Source: Pseudomonas uvaldensis (GTDB lineage Bacteria > Pseudomonadota > Gammaproteobacteria > Pseudomonadales > Pseudomonadaceae). From it: a stretch of DNA of 64,000 nt. Shown here piece by piece: positions 35,811-44,801 of this stretch (position 1 is the stretch's first letter; each line of letters starts with the position of its first letter). The translations under genes and the position numbers were made by a program. The notes under the pieces are model-generated. The model did not search any database and was not told the origin of the DNA. It saw nothing but the letters and a program-made list of their open reading frames with translations. The stretch lies in the NCBI RefSeq assembly GCF_021271205.1, contig NZ_JAIWKS010000014.1, forward strand, positions 52,806 through 116,805, read 5' to 3'.

Positions 35811-36245
35811 ATGAAACGCCAAATCATCCTCAGCCTCGCTTTCTCGGTTCTGGCCGCCAACGCATTCGCCGCTTCCTCCCATCCGGTCGTCGCCCAGGAT
35901 GGCTCTGATCGACTGATCGAACGACGCGTCGCCGAAGGGGGTTCCGACCGCCTGATGGAAAAACGTGTTGCTCAAGATGGCTCTGATCGTCTGATCGAGA
36001 AACGTGTTGCTCAAGATGGCTCCGACCGCCTGATCGAGAAACGCTTGGCCGAAGGGGGCTCCGACCGCCTGATCGAGAATCGCGTTGCTGAAGGTGGCTC
36101 CGATCGCCTGATCGAGAAACGCTTGGCCGAAGGAGGTTCCGACCGTCTGATCGAGAATCGCGTTGCTGAAGGTGGCTCCGATCGTCTGATCGAAAATCGT
36201 GTAGCTGAAGGGGGTTCCGACCGTCTGCCGCAGAACCGCGTATGA
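35811..36245 (+). CDS. Exported protein made of nine 13-residue tandem repeats
   Basis: A 144-residue protein: signal peptide 1-20 (LSLAFSVLAANAFA), five linker residues, then nine back-to-back copies of a 13-residue unit with consensus V-A-E/Q-G/D-G-S-D-R-L-I-E-N/K-R, ending in Val. No Cys. The GGSDRL core recalls, but does not match, the calcium-binding RTX nonapeptide (it lacks the second G-x). ATG 35811 follows GGAG; upstream in-frame ATGs lack a signal peptide directly after them. I have a weak memory of similar Pseudomonas proteins being labelled phage infection protein, which I would not rely on. Function unknown. Confidence 0.85.
   Translation: MKRQIILSLAFSVLAANAFAASSHPVVAQDGSDRLIERRVAEGGSDRLMEKRVAQDGSDRLIEKRVAQDGSDRLIEKRLAEGGSDRLIENRVAEGGSDRLIEKRLAEGGSDRLIENRVAEGGSDRLIENRVAEGGSDRLPQNRV
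35889..36239 (+). repeat. Nine tandem 39-bp coding repeats
   Basis: The unit of 39 bp is exactly repeated in length nine times without indels. Later units (from about 36045) alternate LAEGG...ENR and VAEGG...EKR types, which suggests duplication of a two-unit block. Copy number is likely to vary between strains. Confidence 0.92.
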
Positions 36246-36280
36246 GTTGTCTGACCGCAACACCCGAAAGCGTCCCAATA

Positions 36281-36309
36281 AAGCCCGGCCTAACCCGCCG
36301 GGCTTTTTC
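36281..36309 (+). terminator. Rho-independent terminator after the repeat-protein gene
   Basis: AAGCCCGGC (36281-36289) pairs with GCCGGGCTT (36297-36305), followed by a T-run. It lies between convergent genes and can serve both, the A residues before the stem giving the T-tail on the other strand. Confidence 0.9.
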
Positions 36310-36320
36310 ATGATCGTTGT

Positions 36321-37415
36321 CTAACGCCCGGATGACCGACTCACGCATCGCTGATAACGCTCATCCACCCGCTTGGCAAACCAAGCCGTGGTCAGTTTGC
36401 GAGTGATCTTCGGACTCTTTAGCACGATGCCCGGCAACACCGCACGGGGCAGCGGTTTACCTTCGGCTTTCTCAGCCAGCTCGAACACCCGCTTGTAAAG
36501 TTTGCTGTCCTCGAAGGCCAGGGTGTCACCCAACTCCAATTGGTCACGGATGGTCGGATTGCGCATCCCCAATGACTTTCCCAGGGTTCGCACTGCCAGT
36601 TCGGTGCTGCCGGGCATGATCGAATCATGCCGGATCAGGTCGCCGTCCAATGCCAGGGTAATCCCTGAGGCGCGACTCACTGCGTGCTGGAATGCCGCGT
36701 TGCGACTGGCATACCAGCCGGCATTGAAATCGGCAAAACGGTACAGCGGTTCGGTGTAGCTCACCGGGTACCCCAGCAAATGAGCGATGCCGAAATACAT
36801 GCCGCCTCGACGACTGAACACTTCGCGACGAATCGAGCCGTCCACCGTATAGGGGTAGTTCCGGGCATTGGCCTGGGCAAAAGCAATGCTGACTTGCATC
36901 GGCCCGCCGGTATGCACCGGGTTGAAGCCGTCGAACAGCGTCTTGCCCAACGGCACCATACCGATGAAATCATCGAAGATGCCGCTCAATTCCTTCTCGC
37001 TGCGCGCCCCGTTGAGCCGGTCGGCATAGCTCTTGCCATTGGGGGACCGCACCTGGAGCGCGCCGCTGACCAATACATTGGGGATGTGCAACTTCGCCGC
37101 ACGCCGGTCGATTTCCTGCCGGGCAATCCTGCCCAACCCCGGCACCGTCGGATCGGCCTGGAAAGTGGACTCTTGTTCGGTCACCGCCAGCACCGAGCAG
37201 ATATTCTGTGTTGTGGGCGGGATCTGCTGAGCGGCAAACGCGACGTATATATCGGTGGCCCAGCCCTCTCGGTCTACCGTCCTGGCGGGCAGCAACTGAA
37301 CGATCTGCGCCTTGACCTGCGCTGGCTGGCGTTCAGGCTCCTGGGCCTGACGACTGCCGCAACCGGCCAGGGCCAGCAAGGAAAACAGACCGATCAACCC
37401 TCGATTGAATCGCAT
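36321..37415 (-). CDS. DUF1615 lipoprotein
   Basis: A 364-residue exported lipoprotein: signal MRFNRGLIGLFSLLALAGC with lipobox LAGC. The rest matches the DUF1615 family (WATDIYVAFAAQQIPPTTQN, VLAVTEQESTFQADPTVPGLG). The ESTFQADPTV segment resembles the catalytic-Glu region of lysozyme-like transglycosylases, so a peptidoglycan role is possible but unproven. GGAG lies a few bases before ATG 37415. It is monocistronic and convergent with the repeat-protein gene. Confidence 0.88.
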   Translation of the reverse strand: MRFNRGLIGLFSLLALAGCGSRQAQEPERQPAQVKAQIVQLLPARTVDREGWATDIYVAFAAQQIPPTTQNICSVLAVTEQESTFQADPTVPGLGRIARQEIDRRAAKLHIPNVLVSGALQVRSPNGKSYADRLNGARSEKELSGIFDDFIGMVPLGKTLFDGFNPVHTGGPMQVSIAFAQANARNYPYTVDGSIRREVFSRRGGMYFGIAHLLGYPVSYTEPLYRFADFNAGWYASRNAAFQHAVSRASGITLALDGDLIRHDSIMPGSTELAVRTLGKSLGMRNPTIRDQLELGDTLAFEDSKLYKRVFELAEKAEGKPLPRAVLPGIVLKSPKITRKLTTAWFAKRVDERYQRCVSRSSGR

Positions 37416-37466
37416 AAAACTCCAGCAGTTTTGTTATTTCTGTGGCCAGATACCCTGTGCCGGGCA

Positions 37467-37560
37467 CGTGGGAGCAAGGCAGAACTGGCTGCGATGACGG
37501 GGGCACATTCAACATCGATGCAACTGACCCACCGCTTTCGCGAGCAAGCCCGCTCCCACA
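37467..37560. repeat. REPIN with a degenerate left arm
   Basis: Left arm ACGTGGGAGCAAGGCAGAAC is decayed; the right arm CGAGCAAGCCCGCTCCCACA is intact. The spacer ACATTCAACATCGATGCAAC followed by TGACCCACCGCTTTCG is nearly the same as in the next REPIN and in the one at 634. Confidence 0.8.
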
Positions 37561-37603
37561 GTAGATCATTGTTGGATGCAAAACCGTGAGCACCAAGGCC
37601 CCC

Positions 37604-37694
37604 TTGTGGGAGCGAGCCTGCTCGCGATGACGGTGGTACATTCAACATCGATGCAAACTGACCCACCGCTTTCGCGAGCAGGCTCGCTCCCACA
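37604..37694. repeat. REPIN, second copy in tandem
   Basis: TTGTGGGAGCGAGCCTGCTCG and inverted CGAGCAGGCTCGCTCCCACA. The spacer is nearly identical to that of 37467-37560, so one of the two arose by local duplication with later arm change. Confidence 0.9.
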
Positions 37695-37724
37695 TCAGGT
37701 TTCGTGTGTTCGCAACTTCCCGAC

Positions 37725-38570
37725 TCACAAAGTCAGCGAGCCGTCGATGCAGGTCACCACCGCGCCACCGATCCAGACCTCCTCACCTACCTGTTCCACA
37801 TGAATCCGCCCGGCCCGGCCCATGGTCAACCCCTGGCTGACCACATAAGACGACGGTGCCAGCCCCTTGGCGAGCATCCATTGGGCGAGACCGGCGTTCA
37901 AGCTGCCGGTGGCCGGGTCCTCCGGCATTCCGTCGCCGGCAATGAAACCCCGGACTTCGAATTGCGCGTCGACACCATCGACGACCGGGTCCCAGGGCGC
38001 CACGACGCCTACGGCCAGATCCAGCAATTGGTGATAATCAGGCTTGAGGTTCAAGACTTGTTGCCGGTCCCGGAGCATCAAGGCCAGCCACCCCGCGCCG
38101 TTGTCGACCCATTGCGCCTCGACAATGGCCTCGGCCGCCAGCCCGAGCCCGTTTCGCGCCCGCTCAAGCACATCGGCCTCCAGCGGCCCGGATTTGATCA
38201 ACGGCGGTGCCAGGAATGACAAGCCGTGTTCGCTGCGACGAATTCTGACAAGGCCAACGCCGCACTCCTGCACGATCTCCTGCCCTTTCGGCACGCCTCC
38301 CGCTTCCAGCCAGGCATGGCAACTGCCCAGCGTCGGATGGCCGGCAAAGGGCAGTTCGGTCGAGGTCGTAAAAATCCGGACCCGGTAATCCGCCTCCGGA
38401 TGCCGAGGCTCGAGCAAAAAAGTGGTTTCGCTGAGATTCGTCCAATTGGCAAACGCGATCATTTGCTCATCACCGAGCCCATCGCACCCCAGCACCACGG
38501 CCAATGGATTGCCCTTGAGCGGTACTTCGCTGAACACATCCAGTTGCTTGAAATCGAATCGGTGGGCCAT
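37725..38570 (-). CDS. PhzF family isomerase/epimerase-like protein
   Basis: A 281-residue protein with the two-domain diaminopimelate-epimerase fold. LDVFSEVPLKGNPLAVV is the family N-terminus, with NLSETTFLL (catalytic Glu of PhzF-like enzymes) and FAGHPTLG (substrate loop). The C-terminal half has the mirrored GDGMPEDPATGSLN. The true phenazine enzyme isomerises DHHA, but no phenazine genes are here, so it is a PhzF-like protein of unknown substrate. ATG 38570 is chosen; GGAG lies about 12 bp upstream. The GST stop codon lies only 8 bp upstream, so the two form an operon. Confidence 0.9.
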   Translation of the reverse strand: MAHRFDFKQLDVFSEVPLKGNPLAVVLGCDGLGDEQMIAFANWTNLSETTFLLEPRHPEADYRVRIFTTSTELPFAGHPTLGSCHAWLEAGGVPKGQEIVQECGVGLVRIRRSEHGLSFLAPPLIKSGPLEADVLERARNGLGLAAEAIVEAQWVDNGAGWLALMLRDRQQVLNLKPDYHQLLDLAVGVVAPWDPVVDGVDAQFEVRGFIAGDGMPEDPATGSLNAGLAQWMLAKGLAPSSYVVSQGLTMGRAGRIHVEQVGEEVWIGGAVVTCIDGSLTL

Positions 38571-38578
38571 GGATGTAT

Positions 38579-39277
38579 TCACTCCGGAATCTTCAGTCCG
38601 CGAATCACCGCCGGTCGCGCCAGGAAGCGCTCCAGCACCCGCGTTACATTCGGGAAATGCTGGATGCCCACCAGATCGCCCGCCTCATAGAACCCGATCA
38701 AGTTGCGCACCCAGGGGAACGTGGCGATATCGGCAATGGTGTAGCGCTCGCCCATGATCCAGTCTCGTCCTTGCAGGCGACCGTCGAGCACCTTGAGCAG
38801 GCGCTTGCTCTCATCGACATAACGATCACGCGGTCGCTTATCCTCATAGTCCTTGCCGGCGAACTTGTTGAAGAAGCCCAACTGCCCGAACATCGGCCCG
38901 ATCCCGCCCATCTGGAACATCAGCCACTGGATCGTCTCGTAACGCGCCGCCGATTCCCGGGCCAGTAACTGACCGCTCTTGTCCGCGAGATAAATCAGGA
39001 TCGCCCCCGATTCGAACAACGCCAACGGCTGGTCTCCAGGCCCATGAGGGTCGAGGATCGCCGGGATCTTGTTGTTGGGGTTCAGGGACAGGAACTCGGG
39101 AGAGAACTGGTCGTTGCTGTCGAAGTCCACTTTATGGGGTTCGTAAGGCAGGCCGATCTCCTCCAGCATGATCGAGACCTTTACCCCGTTGGGGGTTGGC
39201 AGAGAGTAGAGCTGGATCCACTCGGGATACTGGGCGGGCCATTTCTGGGTGATGGGGAATGGGGTCAGGTTGGGCAC
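38579..39277 (-). CDS. Nu-class glutathione transferase (YfcG-like)
   Basis: A 232-residue GST similar to E. coli YfcG/YghU. WIQLYSLPTPNGVKVSIMLEE holds the Thr-Asn glutathione-binding pair, followed by NPNNKIPAI and LFESGAILIYLADKSG. Nu-class enzymes act mainly as disulfide-bond oxidoreductases on glutathione disulfide. GTG 39277 (VPNLTPFPITQKWP) is chosen since GGAG lies 6 bp upstream, while the ATG at 39313 has no ribosome binding site. The PhzF-like gene follows immediately. Confidence 0.91.
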   Translation of the reverse strand: MPNLTPFPITQKWPAQYPEWIQLYSLPTPNGVKVSIMLEEIGLPYEPHKVDFDSNDQFSPEFLSLNPNNKIPAILDPHGPGDQPLALFESGAILIYLADKSGQLLARESAARYETIQWLMFQMGGIGPMFGQLGFFNKFAGKDYEDKRPRDRYVDESKRLLKVLDGRLQGRDWIMGERYTIADIATFPWVRNLIGFYEAGDLVGIQHFPNVTRVLERFLARPAVIRGLKIPE

Positions 39278-39634
39278 GGGGGGCTCCACAGCGACTTTAA
39301 AAGGATGGAGCATAATTCAGGATCGCCCTGGAGGCATCAGAGGTTTCCTCGCCCGGCTCGTCTTCGATGACGGGTTCCGGCCCCCATACACCGTCATGGG
39401 ATTCACACCGACTCTTCTTAATTTCGCAACATCCTGTCGCTAACGTTCATCCCATCTCATGGAAGAAGCCGCCGCTGGATCGAACCAAAGGGCTTCAGAG
39501 GACTCTGAGCAATGCCCCGGGGAATCGAAGCGGGTGTAACGACAGGGAAAACACCCGAGGCCAAACGCTTCGCGGTGCCAGGGTTTGTCAGCCTGACTCG
39601 ATGTTCGATTCGAGACAGCCGAAGACTACTATCG
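39278..39634. other. Intergenic stretch without a recognised gene
   Basis: 357 bp between divergent genes. It holds an in-frame upstream ATG (39512) of the next gene that I do not accept as its start, a small CAGAG/CTCTG hairpin near 39500, and no REP element. I see no identifiable RNA or operator. Confidence 0.5.
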
Positions 39635-40309
39635 ATGATCAAGCCACTGAATTTCGCCAGACATTTCAAACCCCGTTCATGGCTGGTGCTACCGACACTG
39701 CTGGTAGCCTGCGGTCTGGTGTTGTCACTGGAGTCCAGCGTCAGCCGCGCCCAGCCGGTGAATGGTGTCCAGACCCTGGTGTTCCTGCGCCACGCCGAGA
39801 AACCCGCCGGCGGCCTGGGCCAGCTCAACTGCCGGGGGCTTAATCGCGCCATCGATCTGGCTACCCTGCTGCCGGAAAAATTCGGCAAGGCCGATTACGT
39901 GTTCGCGGCCAACCCGACCCGCAACGTCGAAGAGGGTGAGCTGGATAATTCATACAGCTATATTCGTCCGCTGATGACCATCAGTCCCAGCGCCATCAAG
40001 CTCGGGCTCCCCGTCAATATCGAATATTCGGCCAATGACACCAGCGACCTCGCAAATGAACTGCTGGAAGACAAATACCACAACGCCACTATCTACACGG
40101 CCTGGTCACATGGCTATCTGCCCGAACTGATCAACAAGGTCGCCGGCGAAGCCGTGGGCAAGAAGCAGACCATCACCGAAGACTGGGCGTCGGGGGATTT
40201 CGATTCGCTGTACGTGCTGACGCTGACCTGGCACAACGGCAAGGCCAGCCTCTCCAGCCGGACTTACAAGCAAGGCCTCGACAATGGGCAAGAAACCTGT
40301 CCGACCTGA
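39635..40309 (+). CDS. Histidine-phosphatase-superfamily-like protein, membrane-anchored
   Basis: About 224 residues. An N-terminal signal/anchor (SWLVLPTLLVACGLVLSL) is followed by VQTLVFLRHAEKPAGGLGQL, an RHxE/K variant of the RHG phosphatase motif, then CRGLNRAIDLATLLPEKFG. The second catalytic His could lie in TAWSHGYLPELINKV. It is therefore probably a periplasmic phosphatase-fold protein, activity uncertain. ATG 39635 puts the hydrophobic segment near the N-terminus; the ribosome binding site is weak and the frame is open 41 codons further up. Confidence 0.72.
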   Translation: MIKPLNFARHFKPRSWLVLPTLLVACGLVLSLESSVSRAQPVNGVQTLVFLRHAEKPAGGLGQLNCRGLNRAIDLATLLPEKFGKADYVFAANPTRNVEEGELDNSYSYIRPLMTISPSAIKLGLPVNIEYSANDTSDLANELLEDKYHNATIYTAWSHGYLPELINKVAGEAVGKKQTITEDWASGDFDSLYVLTLTWHNGKASLSSRTYKQGLDNGQETCPT

Positions 40310-40399
40310 CCTGTCGACACCTCCTACGGTCAGGGCAGGTCACGGACAGGGCAGGCTGAGGTATGATGCGCCCACTCTCCAGCTGACCGGACGCTTTTC

Positions 40400-41452
40400 A
40401 TGTCTCCAACCTCTGCCGCCGACGACCGGAGCTGGTCGTTCTGGTGGAAACCCGCCCTGTTCCTGCTCGTGGCCGTTGTCGGGCTCTACTATGTCAAATG
40501 GTCGCCCTATTATCTGAAGGCGTTCGTCGCCGCCGATAGCCACAACATCGGCAACTCGATTCTCAACGATGCCCAGACAGCGCCACTGATGGCGGCACTG
40601 ACCTATGCCAAGGTGTATTTCCTGGCCATCTGGAAAGCTGCCGTGCTGGCGGTGATCCTCGGCTCCCTGTTGCAGGTGCTGATCCCCCGCGACTGGCTGT
40701 TACGCCTGTTCGGCCAGGCCGGCTTTGCCTCGACCTTGCGCGGCGGGTTGTTCGCCCTGCCCGGCATGATGTGCTCATGCTGCGCGGCGCCGGTAGCGGC
40801 CAGCATGCGCCGGCAGAACGTCTCGGTGGGCGCGGCGCTGGCTTTCTGGATCGGCAACCCGGTACTCAACCCCGCGACCCTGGTCTTCATGGGGTTCGTG
40901 TTGGGCTGGGGCTTCACCGCTCTGCGCCTGGTGGCGGGTATCGTGCTGGTGTTTGGCGTGTCGATGGTGGCACAGCGCATCGCACGGCCAGAGATCCTGC
41001 CCGAAGCGGCGGTGGAAGCGGTGACCGAGGCCAGCGTGGTGGATGCGCAACCGTTCGCCGTCCGTTGGGCCCGCACCTTATGGCAATTGTTCTGGAGCAC
41101 CATCCCGGTCTATGTGCTGGCCGTGCTGGTACTGGGCGCTGCGCGGGTCTGGCTGTTTCCTCATGTCGACGGGGCCATGGCCGACAGTCTGGTGTGGCTG
41201 GTACCGCTGGCGATCGTCGGCACGCTGTTCGTGATACCGACCGCGGCGGAGATCCCTATTGTCCAGACCATGATGTCCCTGGGCATGGGCACCGGCCCGG
41301 CCGTGGCATTGTTGATGACCCTGCCGAGCATCAGCCTGCCGTCACTGCTGATGTTGCGCAAAGATTTTGACGCCCGGGTGCTGGTGACCGTGGCGCTGCT
41401 GACCATCCTGGTAGGCATCGTCTTCGGATTGATCGGGGCAGCGCTGCTTTAA
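40400..41452 (+). CDS. Permease of the ArsP/DUF318 family
   Basis: A 350-residue inner-membrane protein with about eight to ten helices. The family marks are GGLFALPGMMCSCCAAPVAASMRR, with a Cys-Ser-Cys-Cys motif facing the membrane, FWIGNPVLNPATLVFMGF, and in the second half IPTAAEIPIVQTM. Relatives export methylarsenite or other metal(loid)s via such cysteines, but no ars regulator is present, so the substrate is open. The ribosome binding site is not obvious before ATG 40400. Confidence 0.85.
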   Translation: MSPTSAADDRSWSFWWKPALFLLVAVVGLYYVKWSPYYLKAFVAADSHNIGNSILNDAQTAPLMAALTYAKVYFLAIWKAAVLAVILGSLLQVLIPRDWLLRLFGQAGFASTLRGGLFALPGMMCSCCAAPVAASMRRQNVSVGAALAFWIGNPVLNPATLVFMGFVLGWGFTALRLVAGIVLVFGVSMVAQRIARPEILPEAAVEAVTEASVVDAQPFAVRWARTLWQLFWSTIPVYVLAVLVLGAARVWLFPHVDGAMADSLVWLVPLAIVGTLFVIPTAAEIPIVQTMMSLGMGTGPAVALLMTLPSISLPSLLMLRKDFDARVLVTVALLTILVGIVFGLIGAALL

Positions 41453-41513
41453 CGCGTCTGTCGCCGCCCCTTGGCAGGACTCCCACCTCGGTCGATGTGG
41501 GAGTTGAACTTGC

Positions 41514-42617
41514 TCACTTTGTCCGGGCCGCTCGCTCACGCAGGTATTCCAGCACAGCGGCCTGCTCCCCGGAAAACTCGATCCGCCTGCCCTTCTTTTC
41601 CCGCTGGAATACGTACATCGGATCGTAGTACTCACGCAGCAGACCTTCGATCCAGCCACGATGAAGGTCGACGGCACCGCTATCGGCCTGCTCGGCCAAG
41701 GCGGCTTCCATGATCGTCATCAAGCGCCGATGGCGGTCACCGCCCAGGCGCTTATGGATGTTGTCCAGGCTCGCCAGCAACCGCTCGGAGAACAACATAA
41801 ACCCCTCATCGCCGTGTACAGCGACAAATTCGGCGCTCAGGTTGATGACGTAGTCCCGCAAGATCCGCTCGACCCGTCGCTCCACGCTGTCTTCGAGCCA
41901 GACCATCGGAACCTGCTGCATACGCTGGTACAACGGCAACGGCAAGGCACAGCTGCCGACTGCGCGGCTCTCATCCTCGACCACGAACTGCTCGATGCCG
42001 GCGGCGCGCTTTTTCAGCACGTCCACCGCCAGGCGGTTCTCGAAATCGATGTTCGAAGGCTGTCCGGTAGCACGTTTGCCGAAGCTTGAACCCCGGTGAT
42101 TGGCGAAGCCTTCCAGGTCGAGGCCGTTGTTCAACCGGGTCAGGACCTCCGTCTTGCCGGTGCCCGTCATGCCGCCCAGCAATACCAGGTCGCACTGGGC
42201 AACCGCCTGTTCGACGGTGTCCAGCAGGAAGGTGCGCATGGCCTTGTAGCCGCCGCCAACTCTGGGATATTCGATACCCGCTTCGTCCTTGAGCCATTGC
42301 TGGACGATCTGCGAGCGCAAACCACCACGGAAGCAATACAGCAGGCCGTCCGGGTGAGCCTGGGCAAACTCGGCCCAGGCCTGGATGCGTTGCGCCTTGA
42401 TCTCACCAGACACCAATTGATGCCCCAGCACAATGGCCGCCTGTTGGCCTTGCTGCTTGTAGCAGGTACCGACCCGCTGTCGTTCGATGTCCGTCATCAG
42501 CGGCAGGTTGACCACGCCGGGGAACGCACCCTTGTGGAATTCGATGGGCGCGCGGGTATCCATCATCGGCCGGTCGTTGAGGAAAATCTCGCGGTAATCG
42601 GTAATGTCATTGGCCAT
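41514..42617 (-). CDS. selU: tRNA 2-selenouridine synthase
   Basis: A 367-residue enzyme (MnmH/SelU) that replaces sulfur with selenium at the wobble 2-thiouridine of certain tRNAs through a geranylated intermediate. The N-terminal rhodanese domain has the catalytic C95 in YCFRGGLRS. A P-loop GGMTGTGKTE follows at about residue 150. ATG 42617 is chosen over 42620 for a 7-bp GAGG spacing. The start overlaps the selD stop codon, so translation is coupled and selenophosphate supply is matched to use. Confidence 0.95.
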   Translation of the reverse strand: MANDITDYREIFLNDRPMMDTRAPIEFHKGAFPGVVNLPLMTDIERQRVGTCYKQQGQQAAIVLGHQLVSGEIKAQRIQAWAEFAQAHPDGLLYCFRGGLRSQIVQQWLKDEAGIEYPRVGGGYKAMRTFLLDTVEQAVAQCDLVLLGGMTGTGKTEVLTRLNNGLDLEGFANHRGSSFGKRATGQPSNIDFENRLAVDVLKKRAAGIEQFVVEDESRAVGSCALPLPLYQRMQQVPMVWLEDSVERRVERILRDYVINLSAEFVAVHGDEGFMLFSERLLASLDNIHKRLGGDRHRRLMTIMEAALAEQADSGAVDLHRGWIEGLLREYYDPMYVFQREKKGRRIEFSGEQAAVLEYLRERAARTK

Positions 42618-43651
42618 CATGACACCTCGACCGCGTTGGTCTGTCGCTCGACCAGCTCGCCAATCGGTTCCAGCGCAAGGCCCAGCTCGGCGGCCACCGC
42701 CAGGAACGACTCGTTGCCCTCGGGACTGACCGCAATCAACAACCCGCCGCTGGTTTGCGGATCGCACAGCACACGCTTGTGCAGTTCCTGGACCCGACCG
42801 ACCTTGCTGGCGTAGCTGTCGTAGTTGCGCAACGTGCCGCCCGGCACACAGCCCAGGTCGAGGTAATACTCGACCCCCGGCAACCGTGGCACGGCGTCAT
42901 AGCGTATGCGTGCCGTGAGACCGCTGCCATCGGCCATTTCCACCAGATGCCCAAGCAGGCCGAAACCGGTGACGTCAGTCATCGCCGTCACACCGTCGAG
43001 CTTGCCGAAGCGGCTGCCGGGTTTATTGAGGGTACACATCCAGTCACGGGCCAGCCCCACGTCGGCGGTGCGCAGTTTGCCCTTCTTTTCCGCCGTGGTC
43101 AGGATACCGATGCCCAGGGGCTTGGTCAGGTAGAGAAGGCAGCCGGCGGTGGCGGTGTCGTTGCGCTTCATGTGGCGCTTGCTCACCAGCCCCGTGACGG
43201 CAAGGCCGAAAATCGGCTCGGGCGCGTCGATCGAATGACCGCCCGCCAGCGGTATGCCCGCCTCATCACACACCGAACGACCACCGCGAATCACCTCTCG
43301 GGCGATTTCCGGAGCCAGTACGTTGACGGGCCAGCCGAGAATCGCAATCGCCATCAACGGATCGCCGCCCATCGCGTAGATGTCGCTGATGGCATTGGTG
43401 GCGGCGATACGACCGAAATCGAACGGATCGTCGACGATCGGCATGAAAAAGTCAGTGGTCGACACCACCCCGCGCTCCTCATCGATGGCGTATACCGCAG
43501 CATCGTCCCGGGAGGCGTTACCGACCCACAGCCTGGGATCAAGATTCTGCGCGCCGCTACCGGCCAGAATCACCTCCAGTACCTGGGGTGAAATCTTGCA
43601 ACCGCAACCGGCGCCGTGGCTGTACTGGGTGAGGCGAATAGGTTCGCTCAT
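42617..43651 (-). CDS. selD: Selenide, water dikinase (selenophosphate synthetase)
   Basis: A 344-residue ATP-dependent enzyme making selenophosphate from selenide. The catalytic pair is C16/K19 in SHGAGCGCK (equivalent to C17/K20 of E. coli); it is the Cys form, not selenocysteine. Metal/ATP residues are in STTDFFMPIVDDPFDFG and GGHSIDAPEP. ATG 43651 has GAGG 7 bp upstream; the ATG at 43657 is too close to it. With selU as the only partner here, tRNA selenation is the local use. Confidence 0.96.
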   Translation of the reverse strand: MSEPIRLTQYSHGAGCGCKISPQVLEVILAGSGAQNLDPRLWVGNASRDDAAVYAIDEERGVVSTTDFFMPIVDDPFDFGRIAATNAISDIYAMGGDPLMAIAILGWPVNVLAPEIAREVIRGGRSVCDEAGIPLAGGHSIDAPEPIFGLAVTGLVSKRHMKRNDTATAGCLLYLTKPLGIGILTTAEKKGKLRTADVGLARDWMCTLNKPGSRFGKLDGVTAMTDVTGFGLLGHLVEMADGSGLTARIRYDAVPRLPGVEYYLDLGCVPGGTLRNYDSYASKVGRVQELHKRVLCDPQTSGGLLIAVSPEGNESFLAVAAELGLALEPIGELVERQTNAVEVS

Positions 43652-43810
43652 GGGCATACCTCGCGTAGGTCAAGGTGGGCGATTCTAGCAGCAACGCCGA
43701 TGCTTCAGCGCTTGCAGCGATGGCGCAGCCCTTGCGTCTTACCAAAGGGAATTTTCCTTCACGCAGAGAATCACTTGAACATCAGTCGCGCATTCAGCCA
43801 GGAGATTGCG

Positions 43811-44095
43811 ATGTCCCTGCCCCCTGCAACCGACCACGGCACACACCTTGACTACGGTCTCGATACCTTGTTTGGTCGAGAAACCAAAAGCGTCGAATGC
43901 CACTTCCACATCATGCGCCTCGACGACGATGAGCCGCCATGGTTCGCGCTGCGCGTGCAGCCGCCACTGCCCGAGGACCTGGAAAAGGCCCAGATCGTCG
44001 TGTTCAGGGCCGAGGGCCGGAAGATCAGTGGCATTGTCCGGCGCACCGAGCGCCTGGCCGACGACACTCTGCAACTGGACGTAGAGCCGGACTGA
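43811..44095 (+). CDS. Conserved small hypothetical protein
   Basis: 94 residues, soluble, acidic (LDYGLDTLFGRETKSVECHFHIMRLDDDEPPWFALRV starts its core). It has a compact beta-rich look with no known motif and one Cys. AGGAGATTGCG directly precedes the ATG, which strongly supports translation. It stands alone 160 bp from selD (divergent) and 88 bp before the next gene. Confidence 0.7.
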   Translation: MSLPPATDHGTHLDYGLDTLFGRETKSVECHFHIMRLDDDEPPWFALRVQPPLPEDLEKAQIVVFRAEGRKISGIVRRTERLADDTLQLDVEPD

Positions 44096-44182
44096 GGTAC
44101 ACAAGCCTGCCGGACACTGCTGGAGCCAGGTGATGACCCGTGGGATGATTGGCGCTTCACGCGCCTCACGGGAAGAGTTTCG

Positions 44183-44785
44183 ATGTCACTGCTGAGTAAA
44201 CACGCCGCCGCTCTGTTTCTGACGGCCATCGCAGGCCTGGTCATGGTGCCTGCCCATTCGGCCCAGCCCAAAACCGACGGTGACTTGCCGGCCCGGAAGG
44301 TTTCGATGCTGGGCGGCAAGTTTACCTTCACCCTGCCAAAGGGTTTCACTGTCACCCCGCTGCCCGCTGGTGAGGCGGCCCAGGGCACAGGGGGGGCATC
44401 GGGAACGATGTACAGCAACGCCATCCGCAAAACCGTGGTGATCACCGCTGAAAACACCATCATCGACGGGGCGAACGTAAAGGACGACGACGGTGCGTTT
44501 CTTGACGCGACCATGGCTGCCTACGCTGCCCAACGAACCAAAGCCTTGCCGGATGCCAGGATCCTGAGTGAAAAAAGCCTGACCCTGAAAAGTACCGGCC
44601 TGGGTTTGCGCCAGCTCGATACCCGCGCCACCCAGGGCGGCGGACCGACGCTCGACACCACGCTGCTGGGCGCCTCCGGCACGCGCATGGCGGTGGTGCA
44701 GATCATTTCCAGGGCCAGTGACAAGGAAGGTCATGAGGCGCTGGTGAAGCAGATTGCCGGTGGGAAATCGTCGTCCGGCAAATGA
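44183..44785 (+). CDS. Exported hypothetical protein
   Basis: 200 residues with a clear signal peptide (~1-26, ALFLTAIAGLVMVPAHS). The mature part starts around a FTFTLPKGFTVTPLP segment and has the outline of DcrB/PsbP-like periplasmic proteins; that is a weak resemblance only. Ser/Gly/Lys-rich tail. GGGAAGAG lies before ATG 44183. It may share a transcript with the small gene upstream. Function unknown. Confidence 0.75.
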   Translation: MSLLSKHAAALFLTAIAGLVMVPAHSAQPKTDGDLPARKVSMLGGKFTFTLPKGFTVTPLPAGEAAQGTGGASGTMYSNAIRKTVVITAENTIIDGANVKDDDGAFLDATMAAYAAQRTKALPDARILSEKSLTLKSTGLGLRQLDTRATQGGGPTLDTTLLGASGTRMAVVQIISRASDKEGHEALVKQIAGGKSSSGK

Positions 44786-44801
44786 ACCGCGTCGCGTCCA
44801 T

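Noticed and set aside
35889..36239. RTX calcium-binding toxin repeats
   Set aside because: The unit is 13 residues and lacks the GGxGxDxLx pattern; only GGSDRL is shared.
35889..36239. CRISPR array
   Set aside because: The 39-bp repeats are contiguous and coding with no spacers.
42618..42767. Upstream extension of selU
   Set aside because: It is a shadow of the end of selD; the family N-terminus begins at 42617 and the ribosome binding site fits there.
43600..43651. Selenocysteine codon in selD
   Set aside because: The active-site codon is TGC (read on the minus strand), so Cys16 is encoded and no TGA readthrough is needed.
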